Shown in pieces: positions 1 to 7,637 of a stretch of 64,000 nt of DNA. A program made the translations under genes and the position numbers. Source of the DNA: Aneurinibacillus terranovensis DSM 18919 (lineage in GTDB: Bacteria; Bacillota; Bacilli; Aneurinibacillales; Aneurinibacillaceae); the NCBI RefSeq assembly GCF_000430625.1, contig NZ_AUMJ01000004.1:1-64000 (forward strand), given 5' to 3'. The notes under the pieces were generated by a model. That model saw only the letters and a list, made by a program, of their open reading frames with translations. It searched no databases and had not been told where the DNA came from. Every line of letters starts with the position of its first letter. Within the stretch, counting starts at the first letter, position 1.

Positions 1-276
1 ATCTCACCGGTATCAAAAACCCGTCAAAAAGGGAAGAAAAAGAAGAAAAACATAAATCTAAACCAGTCCAAGAAACAGAGCGTCAGCTTTGTTTGTTTAA
101 CGTGTCATGAAAAAGAGGAAATTCCTTTAAGTGTTGTAAGGGACTTTGACTTAATGGACGATGGAGATCCAACCACTCCCCCGATGTTTTCATGCGAAAA
201 ATGTGGTGGACGAATGTATCCGGAATATTATGAGGGAGTACATGGCATAAAGTACAGACTATCGGATATTCTCTAA
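1..276 (+). CDS. Zinc-ribbon-like protein, 5' end outside the window
   Basis: A reading frame is open from the left edge to the TAA at 274-276, giving 91 residues with no start codon, so the gene is probably cut by the window edge. A lysine-rich stretch (residues 10-16) is followed by Cys32-x2-Cys35 and Cys65-x2-Cys68, a spacing typical of a small zinc ribbon. Between the pairs lies an acidic segment (DLMDDGD). I do not recognise the family. A strong terminator follows the stop. Metal binding is inferred from the cysteine pairs only. Confidence 0.6.
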   Translation: MSPVSKTRQKGKKKKKNINLNQSKKQSVSFVCLTCHEKEEIPLSVVRDFDLMDDGDPTTPPMFSCEKCGGRMYPEYYEGVHGIKYRLSDIL

Positions 277-286
277 ACAAAAAAGG

Positions 287-312
287 ACCGGGCGGTTTTT
301 GCCCGGTTTTTC
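287..312 (+). terminator. Intrinsic terminator
   Basis: Inverted arms ACCGGGC (287-293) and GCCCGGT (301-307) are followed by a T-run. It closes the zinc-ribbon gene and separates it from ylaH. Confidence 0.85.
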
Positions 313-438
313 TTATGGAAAAAAAGCTATTGCCTTTGCTTGCGGCTTGGCACTCGCCGGGCAATCCTTTATATACTCCAGGGAAAAAGTAGTTTAATAT
401 GGAGGGAGAAATGATTTTACAGAGGAGTTTTGGTTGAT

Positions 439-687
439 ATGCACTGGCATTTTATATTGCTTCTTATCCTGACGGCTGCGACATACCAGCTTGGATTTGC
501 CCGCCGGCTTCCGCTGCTTAAAACTGTCATTGTGTACTTTGCTCTGTTGATTGGCACGATCCCGTTAGCCATTCTTGATGCGCTGGGTCTCCCGATGATT
601 CCTGCGCTTTCTGTGGCCATTGTTATCCTGCTTGTCGCCCGCTACCGGGCTAAAATGTCCGGCAGTGAATGGCAGAGAGAACAGTAA
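439..687 (+). CDS. ylaH: YlaH-like membrane protein
   Basis: An 82-residue protein with three hydrophobic segments (about residues 4-17, 28-46 and 52-68) and the YQLGFAR-LPLLKT segment that I recognise from the YlaH family of Bacillales, small integral membrane proteins of unknown function. The TTG at 430 lies only 2-3 bases after the AGAGGAG ribosome site, so the ATG at 439 is the better start. In Bacillus subtilis ylaH sits beside ylaI-ylaJ-ylaK-ylaL; relatives of ylaL, ylaJ and ylaK lie 3-6 kb downstream here, which supports the call. Confidence 0.75.
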   Translation: MHWHFILLLILTAATYQLGFARRLPLLKTVIVYFALLIGTIPLAILDALGLPMIPALSVAIVILLVARYRAKMSGSEWQREQ

Positions 688-954
688 CCCGTATGATTTG
701 GTTAACTCCTGTTAACTGTGAAACCGGCGTCTGGCGTCTGGGCAAGGAACGGAAGTCATACAGTGAGGATTTTTTAGAGAAAGTAATAAAGAGGATGCGC
801 GTGATTCATCCGCGGCTGCTCCCCTTTGTAAAGGGGAATACACTACCGGATGACCCGGATGAAGCCGGGGACACGTGTGGTGGAGCCGAAGCTTTTGCTT
901 TATCACTTGAAGGTGATATTGTTTTTGATAGGAAGAAGAATAGGAGGGGTGCGG

Positions 955-1227
955 ATGCCGATTGAAAACGCTTTGCTTAATTATTTGCAGATTAAAATAG
1001 TGGCCGATGCGCGTCCCGACGACACCGCGGCACGAAATACGAGCGATTTCTTTTACTCGATACTTGTCGAAGATCACAAATTGGAGGCGCTGGAGTATAC
1101 CCGTGATGATACGATGTACCATGTAAGGTATACGGCTGGCGGGAAACAGAAGACCCGGTTTTTGGACCGTCTTGCTGTTGAACAGCTGTTGGCCTCGATT
1201 CAAGCTGAACCGCGCTACGGGGAATAA
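955..1227 (+). CDS. Small hypothetical protein
   Basis: A 90-residue protein starting at ATG 955 behind the ribosome site AGGAGGGG (about 941-949). The frame is open further upstream, but only this start has a ribosome site. The sequence is soluble and charged, with an NYLQIKIVADARP segment near the N-terminus and a predicted alternating beta region in the middle. I do not recognise it. It ends 44 bases before the sigma-54 activator gene and could be co-transcribed with it. The 267 bases between ylaH and this gene contain only a doubtful ORF. Confidence 0.65.
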   Translation: MPIENALLNYLQIKIVADARPDDTAARNTSDFFYSILVEDHKLEALEYTRDDTMYHVRYTAGGKQKTRFLDRLAVEQLLASIQAEPRYGE

Positions 1228-1271
1228 AGATAACGAGCATGCATACTATTCAAATGCCAGGAGGGGTTCTC

Positions 1272-3407
1272 ATGTGGGTACGAAATTATATGACGCGCAA
1301 CCCTATCGTTGTATATAGGCATCATACCATTCGCGAAGCTGCCTCCCTCTTGCTGGAGAAGCGTATTGACGGGCTGCCTGTTGTCGATGAATCCCATAAA
1401 CTTATCGGTCTGATAACGAAGTCACACGTGTTTCGGGCGCTTAAAAATCACCTCCCGGAAAAGACACCGGTTGAACAGTTGATGCAGTCGCGACTTGTGA
1501 CGTTGTATGACGACCAGCAGATTTATGAAGGGTGGGATGAAGAGCTCCAGGCCGGGCGGCTGCCTGTCACAGATCGGGCAGGCAAGCTTGTGGGAATTCT
1601 CACCCGGACGGACATACTGCGGGCGTTTGAGGATCAGACACAAAAGACGATCTCACAACTGGACGCCATTTTACAGTCCACGTATCATGGAATCGTCGCT
1701 GTTGATCTGAACGGACGATTCCTTTCCATTAATCAGGCGGCGGAGCGCTTGCTTGGGATTGACCAAAAAGAAATCATTCTTAAGCCAATTACCGAACTGG
1801 TTTCCGCCGGTCCACTGCTGTCTCTGCTGCTGTCTCCGGAAAAAAAACAGATGGTACGCCTCGATTACCTCGAACGCAAACTGCTGGTTAACCATACCCC
1901 GATCGTTACCGATGAAGGAGATAAAATCGGCATGGCCAGCGTCATGCAGGATATAACGGAACTTGAGGTGATTTCTACTGAGTTGAGCGCGGTTCAAAAA
2001 CTGAACCGTGAACTTGACACAATTATTGAATCCTCTCATGACGGGATCGTTGTAACAGACCAGCATGGTATCATCCGTCATTTTAACCAGGCATTCAGCC
2101 GGATGACAGGCGTTCCTGCGGCCGAGGCCATCGGGCAAAAGGAAGAGGAGCTTGAGAAGAGAGGCATCATCTCACAGGCCGTAAGCAAAATGGTTATTCA
2201 GCAGCGCAAAAGAGTGAGCGTCATTCAGAATGTCTCAACCGGAAGTGTGCTGCTCTCAACCGGGACGCCTATTATCGACGATAAGACGGGTGAAATTCTG
2301 CAGGTTATTATGAATTGCCGCGATTTAAGCCAGCTCAACCGAATGAAAAGGGAGCTTGATGAAGCTAAGGAGCTTTCTGAGCGCTATCATTCGGAACTGG
2401 CAGTGCTGAGGGCGCAGCAGATGGGGCTTGATGGCATTATCGCCGAAAGCGAAGAAATGGGCAATATTATTCAGATGTGTATTCGAATTGCCCAGGTGGA
2501 CACTTCCGTCCTCATTCTTGGTGAATCCGGCGTTGGAAAAGGTGTGCTGGCCAAAATGATTCACCAGCGGAGCTCACGCGCCACTGGACCTTTTATTTCC
2601 ATTAACTGTGGGGCGATTCCGCCTAATTTGCTGGAGTCTGAGTTGTTTGGTTATGCACCGGGAGCTTTTACGGGTGCTCAGCAAAAAGGTAAACCAGGTT
2701 TAATCGAACTTGCGGATCAGGGGACCCTATTTCTCGATGAGATTGGGGAGCTGCCTTTTGACTTGCAGGTTAAATTCCTGTCGGTTCTACAGGAGAAATA
2801 TGTCACGCGGATAGGAGACGTTAAAGAACGAAGCGTAGACTTCAGGCTGGTGGCGGCAACAAATGCCAACCTTGCGGAAAAAGTCAAACAAGGTACATTT
2901 CGAAGAGATTTGTACTACCGGATTAACGTCGTTCCGGTGGAAGTCCCTCCTTTGCGCAAGCGAAAAGAGGACCTGTTTCCGATGATTCAATTCTTTTTGG
3001 ATAAATTTAATAAAAAACATCATTTACAAAAGCGAATGTCCTATAATGCGTTAGAGCTTATGCAGGATTATTCATGGCCCGGAAATGTCCGTGAATTAGA
3101 AAATATAATTGAGCGGTTGCTTGTGACGACATTAGATGAAGTCATTGCGGAACACCATTTGCCTCCATATATTTTGGAAGCGGGCGAAGCATCCGTCCTG
3201 GCCCCGGATTTCGACCAGAGAAAGGCTGGAGTAAGCGCTGAATGGGCGCACCACCCGGGTTCCATTGAAACAAAAGAAGAGGAAAAAGCGCGCCTCACCG
3301 AGCTGTATACGCGGTACAACAGCACAAGAAAAGTAGCCCGAATTCTTGGAGTTCATCAATCCACCGTGGTGCGGCGGCTAAAAAAATACGGAATTACTGC
3401 TCAATAA
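1272..3407 (+). CDS. Sigma-54-dependent activator with CBS, PAS and AAA+ domains
   Basis: A 711-residue enhancer-binding protein. An N-terminal pair of CBS repeats (about residues 1-115) suggests nucleotide or cofactor sensing; two PAS-like domains follow (about 125-225 and 245-355). The AAA+ domain shows Walker A GESGVGKG, the sigma-54 contact loop GAFTGA, Walker B LFLDEIGE and a WPGNVRELEN segment. A TyrR/Fis-type helix-turn-helix (STRKVARILGVHQSTVVRRL) ends the protein. ATG 1272 is chosen because AGGAGGGG lies 6 bases upstream; an ATG at 1239 has no such site. Activators of this type usually control adjacent catabolic genes, but none is adjacent here; a perfect -24/-12 promoter lies 180 bases past the stop. 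Confidence 0.92.
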   Translation: MWVRNYMTRNPIVVYRHHTIREAASLLLEKRIDGLPVVDESHKLIGLITKSHVFRALKNHLPEKTPVEQLMQSRLVTLYDDQQIYEGWDEELQAGRLPVTDRAGKLVGILTRTDILRAFEDQTQKTISQLDAILQSTYHGIVAVDLNGRFLSINQAAERLLGIDQKEIILKPITELVSAGPLLSLLLSPEKKQMVRLDYLERKLLVNHTPIVTDEGDKIGMASVMQDITELEVISTELSAVQKLNRELDTIIESSHDGIVVTDQHGIIRHFNQAFSRMTGVPAAEAIGQKEEELEKRGIISQAVSKMVIQQRKRVSVIQNVSTGSVLLSTGTPIIDDKTGEILQVIMNCRDLSQLNRMKRELDEAKELSERYHSELAVLRAQQMGLDGIIAESEEMGNIIQMCIRIAQVDTSVLILGESGVGKGVLAKMIHQRSSRATGPFISINCGAIPPNLLESELFGYAPGAFTGAQQKGKPGLIELADQGTLFLDEIGELPFDLQVKFLSVLQEKYVTRIGDVKERSVDFRLVAATNANLAEKVKQGTFRRDLYYRINVVPVEVPPLRKRKEDLFPMIQFFLDKFNKKHHLQKRMSYNALELMQDYSWPGNVRELENIIERLLVTTLDEVIAEHHLPPYILEAGEASVLAPDFDQRKAGVSAEWAHHPGSIETKEEEKARLTELYTRYNSTRKVARILGVHQSTVVRRLKKYGITAQ

Positions 3408-3411
3408 CAAA

Positions 3412-3495
3412 AATCGAAAATCGATCCAACAGCGATCCGATATCGATGCAATATCGATGCGTTTTCGATGCGTTTTCGATGCAGTAATGATGCAT
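3412..3495 (+). repeat. Array of 11-bp direct repeats, candidate activator-binding array
   Basis: The motif CGATGC or close variants recurs with CGAT (or TGAT) beginning at 3422, 3433, 3444, 3455, 3466, 3477 and 3488, an exact 11-base period, about one helical turn. The array starts right after the activator stop codon and lies about 100-170 bases upstream of the sigma-54 promoter, the usual distance for upstream activating sequences. Binding by the neighbouring activator is inferred. A weak terminator-like hairpin (AAGCC...GGCTT, about 3521-3547) lies between the array and the promoter. Confidence 0.7.
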
Positions 3496-3585
3496 GATGC
3501 ATATAAAAAACATCTCTTTGAAGCCCGTACTGCTTTATTGGCGGCTTTTTGTTATGTTGGTGGCTCTGAACATCCCTCGAAATTC

Positions 3586-3601
3586 TGGCACGGTCTTTGC
3601 A
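3586..3601 (+). promoter_or_regulatory. Sigma-54 (-24/-12) promoter
   Basis: TGGCAC-N5-TTGCA is a complete match to the SigL/RpoN consensus, with GG and GC of the -24 and -12 elements 12 bases apart. It reads rightward, with an expected start near 3612, away from the activator gene. The next gene on that strand is ylaL 240 bases on, which has its own sigma-A-like promoter. Confidence 0.8.
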
Positions 3602-3611
3602 AGGATAAAGA

Positions 3612-3748
3612 AGCAGAATAAAGAGAGAACTACCGCAGTGCATGTATATATAAAACAGAAATCATACATGTTATTTTAAAAAGAAAAAAGTTCGTGGTAA
3701 GAGTGGAGTCTAACCTAAAATGAGCGGACGTAAGAACGCTGCGGTAGT
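3612..3748 (+). ncRNA. Candidate sigma-54-driven structured RNA or long ylaL leader
   Basis: The stretch after the -24/-12 promoter has no supportable ORF. It contains a perfect 10-base inverted repeat, ACTACCGCAG (3629-3638) and CTGCGGTAGT (3739-3748), enclosing about 100 bases with an inner hairpin CATGTAT...ATACATG. This could be a structured RNA or the leader of ylaL. No clear terminator follows. Confidence 0.35.
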
Positions 3749-3776
3749 ACATTACCCTTTATTCTCAAAATTAATG

Positions 3777-3805
3777 TTGTCGTTCACCCGGGTACATTGT
3801 AGAAT
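3777..3805 (+). promoter_or_regulatory. Sigma-A-like promoter of ylaL
   Basis: TTGTCG, a 17-base spacer and TAGAAT lie about 37 bases upstream of the ylaL start. Confidence 0.5.
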
Positions 3806-3841
3806 AAGAGTATCCCAGCCCAGCATAAGGGAGGTTTGCTT

Positions 3842-4294
3842 ATGGCAGAAGTTGTAGCACAATCTCTTAACCCAGAATTACTTTCTTTTCTGCAAAAAGA
3901 GCGGTTTGTTATGCTTTCTACCATTACCAGCCAAGGGGTGCCTTATGTCAGCGCCGTATCATGGGTGTATGCGCCGAATGCGTCCAGAATTGTGATTGCC
4001 GTGGACAGTAAATCGCATATTTTGGAAAATGTTGAGCGGAACAGCCATGTTGTCGTTACGGTTTTCGGCGCTGGTTCTGTGTATTCCGTTTTGGGAACAG
4101 GACATATTAAAGTCGCCCGCATGGAGAATATGCCTTTAAAATTATCGTTACTCGAAATTACAATTCATGAAGTACGCGACGTTATGTTTTACGGCTCACG
4201 TTTGTCTGTAGAGCCTCAGTATGAAAAGACATACAACGTTTTTGCCGCTGAAAAGCTCGATGCGCTTGTAATGGAAGCGTTAAAAAATGCCTAG
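3842..4294 (+). CDS. ylaL: Pyridoxamine 5'-phosphate oxidase-fold protein, YlaL-like
   Basis: A 150-residue protein with the split-barrel flavin-binding fold pattern: LQKERFVMLSTITSQGVPYVSAVSW near the N-terminus and a later RIVIAVDSKSHILENVERN segment typical of the FMN-binding superfamily. The family includes oxidases, heme and F420 proteins; the substrate here is unknown. Start ATG 3842 lies 7 bases after AAGGGAGG; an upstream TTG at 3836 overlaps that site. Its location between ylaH-like and ylaJ/ylaK-like genes fits B. subtilis YlaL. The stop codon lies inside the following terminator. Confidence 0.75.
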   Translation: MAEVVAQSLNPELLSFLQKERFVMLSTITSQGVPYVSAVSWVYAPNASRIVIAVDSKSHILENVERNSHVVVTVFGAGSVYSVLGTGHIKVARMENMPLKLSLLEITIHEVRDVMFYGSRLSVEPQYEKTYNVFAAEKLDALVMEALKNA

Positions 4295-4317
4295 TCGTTT
4301 GACCGGGCATTTTTTTG
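4282..4317. terminator. Bidirectional terminator between ylaL and ylaJ
   Basis: Arms AAAAAATGCC and GGCATTTTTTT overlap the ylaL stop. A-run and T-run flank the stem, so it can end both ylaL and the converging lipoprotein gene. Confidence 0.8.
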
Positions 4318-4356
4318 TTGTTTTCTTTATTTTGCGTTACATTCTATCAATTTCCA

Positions 4357-4878
4357 TTACCTGCCGTTTTCCGGACGCAGCTGCTTTGAACGTGTGTCTT
4401 TCGGCATTTGGGGAACGATCCGGCCTGCGATATCAGCAAGCTCCTCAGCGAATCCAGCCAGCGGACGGCCGCGCCGTATGTCCGCGTTCATTTCTCTTAT
4501 CCGCTGGACAATGTCGGCATCAGCTGTAACAAGGGCGCGCGCGCCCTGCGGATCATCTTTTAGGGCTTCGGCTACAGAGTACTTAATCGTACCGACACGG
4601 GATCTGTCCAGGTCGGCCGGTACATCGATGCCCACGATCGCAATTTTTCCATAGACGATCGCGGTTGCTCTTTTTACATTCGGAATTTTTGTCGCAAGAG
4701 AGGCCAGGCGGTTAGCGGTTGTTTGCGGGTCCTGTGGTTTTGGTTGTTGCGGAGCCGTTTGCTGAACTTTCTGGGTTTGGGCTTTTTTTCCGGGAGATGC
4801 CCCCTGTGAAGAAGACTTATTTCCCAGATTACACGCTGTCAGTGAGAAAATTAGCAGTAGCAGACAAATCCATTTCAA
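4357..4878 (-). CDS. ylaJ: YhcN/YlaJ-family sporulation lipoprotein
   Basis: About 173 residues with a lipoprotein signal peptide (hydrophobic core then lipobox LTAC), a Gln/Pro/Ser-rich linker and a C-terminal domain of the YhcN/YlaJ type (LASLATKIPNVKRATAIVYGK). Family members are spore-associated membrane lipoproteins. An ATG at 4890 is in frame, but it overlaps the ribosome site AAAAAGGATGG, so the TTG at 4878 is preferred; both give the same mature protein. It converges on ylaL. ylaJ also lies next to the PhoH-type gene in B. subtilis. Confidence 0.8.
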   Translation of the reverse strand: MKWICLLLLIFSLTACNLGNKSSSQGASPGKKAQTQKVQQTAPQQPKPQDPQTTANRLASLATKIPNVKRATAIVYGKIAIVGIDVPADLDRSRVGTIKYSVAEALKDDPQGARALVTADADIVQRIREMNADIRRGRPLAGFAEELADIAGRIVPQMPKDTRSKQLRPENGR

Positions 4879-5119
4879 CGTTAACACCATCCTTTTTCGG
4901 ATATGGGAAAATACACATTTCCCACACATAGAAGTACAACTAATGCCAGCATGAAAGGCAAAAGCACCAGTCATGTTTTGTAAATAGTTTGTCTCAAGGC
5001 TGGCGCCATCATACCCAATTCTTTCTTCTAGATTCTTTTTTGTGACATACACTAACAACAAACATTCAACAACGTCATACAGTATAGTAACAGCTATACA
5101 TACCAGGGGAGGCGAGACA

Positions 5120-6454
5120 TTGAAAAAAATCTATGTCTTAGACACGAATGTATTATTACAGGATCCTCTAGCAATTTTTTCATTTCAGGATAATTACGTT
5201 GTAATTCCTGCTATTGTTCTGGAAGAAGTGGATTCGAAGAAAAGATTTATGGACGAGATTGGGCGTAATGCCCGCCATGTGGCCAGATTGCTGGATGGGC
5301 TGCGTGATAAAGGGCGCCTTCATGTTGGTGTACTGCTGGATAATGGCGGCGAGCTCAGAGTTGAGCTCAATCATCGTTCTTTTTCACAAATGCAGGATTT
5401 ATTCCTTGATATGACAAATGACAATAGAATTTTGTCTGTTGCGATAAATTTGCACAGAGAAGAGCAGGCGAAAGAAACTCCGCGGGCTGTCGTGCTTGTA
5501 AGCAAGGATGCTCTGATGCGTGTCAAGGCGGATGCACTAGGTCTGCCTGCGGAAGATTTCCTCTCGGACCGTGTGGTTCACGAATTCTCAAACCTATATA
5601 AAGGATTTACAACGATAAAGGTGCCTGTGGATGTCATCCATGAATTTTATGGGCGAAACGAACTAATCGTCAGCCAGCACTTTCCCAATCAAGCCTATTT
5701 TCCGAACGAGTTTATCATTCTAAAGGATGAATTGGGCAGCTCATCTTCCGCGATCGGCAGGGTAAGCGGAAGCGGGAAGCATATTATTCCTCTGCATTTT
5801 GGCGATGAGATGATCTGGGGGGTAAAGCCGCGAAACGCCCAGCAGAAAATGGCGCTGGAGCTTTTGATGAGTAAGGACATATCGCTTGTCACGTTGACAG
5901 GTAAGGCGGGAACAGGAAAAACACTTCTATCGCTCGCCGCGGGGCTTATCCAGACCGAGGATGAACATGCCTATAAAAAGCTGCTGGTGGCGCGTCCGAT
6001 TGTTCCACTGGGCAAAGATATCGGCTATCTCCCCGGGGAGAAAGAAGAGAAACTACGCCCGTGGATGCAGCCCATTTACGATAATCTGGAGTACCTGTTT
6101 AATACGAAAAAGTCGGGGGATCTCGGCAAGATACTGGCAGGTCTTGGAAGCATCCAAGTAGAGGCGCTTACTTATATCCGTGGGCGAAGTATTCCGGAAC
6201 AGTTCATTATTATTGACGAAGCACAGAATTTAACGAAGCACGAAGTGAAAACGATTTTAACCCGGGTTGGCGAGAACAGTAAAATTGTGATGATGGGTGA
6301 TCCGCAGCAAATTGACCACCCATACCTTGATGAAGTGAACAATGGGTTAACGTACGTAGTAGAATTATTTAAAAATCAAAAGATGGCGGGCCATGTGAAT
6401 CTGGAAAAAGGCGAACGTTCTTCCCTTGCCCAACTTGCCGCCGATTTATTATAA
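5120..6454 (+). CDS. ylaK: PIN-PhoH family ATPase/RNase
   Basis: A 444-residue protein: N-terminal PIN nuclease domain (YVLDTNVLLQDPLAIF, with acidic residues in DNRILSVA and SDRVV) and C-terminal PhoH ATPase domain with Walker A GKAGTGKT and Walker B FIIIDEAQN. PhoH2-type PIN-PhoH proteins are reported to have coupled helicase and ribonuclease activity. Start TTG 5120 follows GGGGAGG; the open frame upstream lacks a ribosome site. It is divergent from the ylaJ-like lipoprotein gene. Confidence 0.9.
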   Translation: MKKIYVLDTNVLLQDPLAIFSFQDNYVVIPAIVLEEVDSKKRFMDEIGRNARHVARLLDGLRDKGRLHVGVLLDNGGELRVELNHRSFSQMQDLFLDMTNDNRILSVAINLHREEQAKETPRAVVLVSKDALMRVKADALGLPAEDFLSDRVVHEFSNLYKGFTTIKVPVDVIHEFYGRNELIVSQHFPNQAYFPNEFIILKDELGSSSSAIGRVSGSGKHIIPLHFGDEMIWGVKPRNAQQKMALELLMSKDISLVTLTGKAGTGKTLLSLAAGLIQTEDEHAYKKLLVARPIVPLGKDIGYLPGEKEEKLRPWMQPIYDNLEYLFNTKKSGDLGKILAGLGSIQVEALTYIRGRSIPEQFIIIDEAQNLTKHEVKTILTRVGENSKIVMMGDPQQIDHPYLDEVNNGLTYVVELFKNQKMAGHVNLEKGERSSLAQLAADLL

Positions 6455-6457
6455 GCA

Positions 6458-6486
6458 ACAGGCACGTTTTTCGTGCCTGTTTTTCT
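6458..6486 (+). terminator. Intrinsic terminator of ylaK
   Basis: ACAGGCACG and CGTGCCTGT arms are followed by a long T-run. Confidence 0.9.
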
Positions 6487-6505
6487 TTTTCTTTTCATGG
6501 TAAAA

Positions 6506-6531
6506 TAAAGAAAACTTGGCTAGTGCTAAGG
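6506..6531 (+). repeat. Repeat R, partial copy R4
   Basis: TAAAGAAAACTTGGCTAG, the left end of the repeat found at 49604, 54215 and (reverse) 61606, lies directly before the ribosome site of the metallo-hydrolase gene. Only about 26 bases are recognisable. Confidence 0.6.
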
Positions 6532-6545
6532 AGGGTTCTTTTCTT

Positions 6546-7181
6546 TTGAATATCCATACTTTTCAACTGGGACCGCTTCAGACCAATTGCTACATAATTG
6601 CTAACTCTGAAACGAAGGAAGCTCTGATTATTGATGCCGGGATGAGTCCCGGTGAGCTTTTAGACGCGGCCGGACCATACACGGTGAAAGCGGTGCTGTT
6701 AACCCATGCACATTTTGACCATATGGGAGGGCTGGAGCAAATACGGAATAAAGTAAAAGCGCCCGTCTATATTCATCCAAATGAGCAGGAATGGTTGGGA
6801 AACGCCGATTTAAACGGTTCGTCGAGATGGCCGATGATAGGCGGAGCAATGACCGCTCAACCTGCCGAACATGAACTTCATGACGAGGACGTACTGGAAC
6901 TCGCCGGCTTTACCATCCGGGTGATGGAAACGCCGGGGCACTCACCGGGAAGCCTTTCTTTTTTAATTGAAGATCATGTGTTCAGCGGGGATGCCCTGTT
7001 CAACCGCTCAATCGGGCGTACAGACCTGCCAGGCGGCAATTATGAACAGCTTATCACAAGCATCCACGATAAACTAATGGAATTGCCGGATGAAACTTCT
7101 GTGCACCCCGGACATGGGCCCGCAACAACGATTGGTGAAGAAAAATTATACAATCCTTTTGTTTCAGGAATCATGGGATAA
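6546..7181 (+). CDS. yqgX: MBL-fold metallo-hydrolase, YqgX-like
   Basis: A 211-residue metallo-beta-lactamase-fold enzyme with the zinc motif THAHFDH, a later ETPGHSPGS, FSGDALF and a C-terminal PGHGPATTI, the full metal-ligand set of the glyoxalase II-like group. Hydrolysis of a thioester is the usual activity in the group; the substrate here is not known. TTG 6546 lies 9 bases after AAGGAGGG and gives a start at NIHTFQLGPLQTN, the normal N-terminus for the family; upstream codons have no site. yqgY and yqgZ homologues lie 4-6 kb away, as in B. subtilis, where the three are neighbours. Confidence 0.85.
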   Translation: MNIHTFQLGPLQTNCYIIANSETKEALIIDAGMSPGELLDAAGPYTVKAVLLTHAHFDHMGGLEQIRNKVKAPVYIHPNEQEWLGNADLNGSSRWPMIGGAMTAQPAEHELHDEDVLELAGFTIRVMETPGHSPGSLSFLIEDHVFSGDALFNRSIGRTDLPGGNYEQLITSIHDKLMELPDETSVHPGHGPATTIGEEKLYNPFVSGIMG

Positions 7182-7198
7182 AAAAGCAAAGAAAAACG

Positions 7199-7218
7199 TT
7201 GTCACATTTTTTTCACAA
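7199..7218. promoter_or_regulatory. Possible redox-regulator operator (Rex- or Fnr-like palindrome)
   Basis: TTGTCACATTTTTTTCACAA is an imperfect palindrome resembling a Rex site (TTGTGAA...TTCACAA) but 2 bases longer. It lies about 100 bases before a CcoS-like oxidase maturation gene, which makes redox control plausible. Confidence 0.3.
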
Positions 7219-7321
7219 ACAGGCAAATTAACTACTACATCCAACCTGTAAATATTGATAAAGTGGTGACTAGAAGAATATAGAAATACAGCAGGAATTG
7301 AATAAAAAGGAATGGTGAACA

Positions 7322-7507
7322 ATGTTAATGGGCCTATCTCTAGGGACTTGGATGCTGATTACCGTTATGATTGCTTTCTCCGGTTCAGCTATTCTTATGT
7401 GGTTCGCTGCCAGAAACAATGGACAATTCGAAGATGTGGAAGGAATCAAGTATCGGATGCTGGAAGATGGAGAGTACGATATTCCGCCCTCACAACTAAA
7501 AGAATAG
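7322..7507 (+). CDS. ccoS: CcoS-like cytochrome oxidase maturation protein
   Basis: A 61-residue protein with one membrane segment (about residues 8-30), then WFAARNNGQFEDVEGIKYRMLEDGE. The aromatic-GQFEDVEG-x4-ML pattern is that of CcoS/FixS proteins, needed in proteobacteria to load copper or heme cofactors of cbb3-type oxidase. No oxidase subunit gene lies in the window, so the partner is unknown. AAAAGGA lies about 12 bases before ATG 7322. A terminator follows within 5 bases, so it is a single-gene unit. Confidence 0.7.
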   Translation: MLMGLSLGTWMLITVMIAFSGSAILMWFAARNNGQFEDVEGIKYRMLEDGEYDIPPSQLKE

Positions 7508-7510
7508 AAG

Positions 7511-7542
7511 AAGCATACTCCAATCGAGTATACTTTTTTTTC
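7511..7542 (+). terminator. Intrinsic terminator of the CcoS-like gene
   Basis: GCATACTC and GAGTATAC arms (one mismatch) followed by eight T residues. Confidence 0.85.
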
Positions 7543-7637
7543 TAAGCAAAAGCGATATTAAATTTGTGACATTTTGCGACATAAAGTGTATGATTAGTAA
7601 GAGTACGATTATGAGATAACGCATGGAGTGAATACCA

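Noticed and set aside
669-965. 98-codon ORF between ylaH and the hypothetical gene at 955
   Set aside because: No ribosome site at its start, overlaps both neighbours, no recognisable domain; contains a hairpin CCCCTTTGTAAAGGGG that suits non-coding DNA.
3412-3495. CRISPR-like array
   Set aside because: The 11-base unit has no spacers and no cas genes; it fits a binding-site array.
3720-3860. Short ORF from ATG 3720 after the sigma-54 promoter
   Set aside because: About 45 codons, no ribosome site, and it runs into ylaL out of frame.
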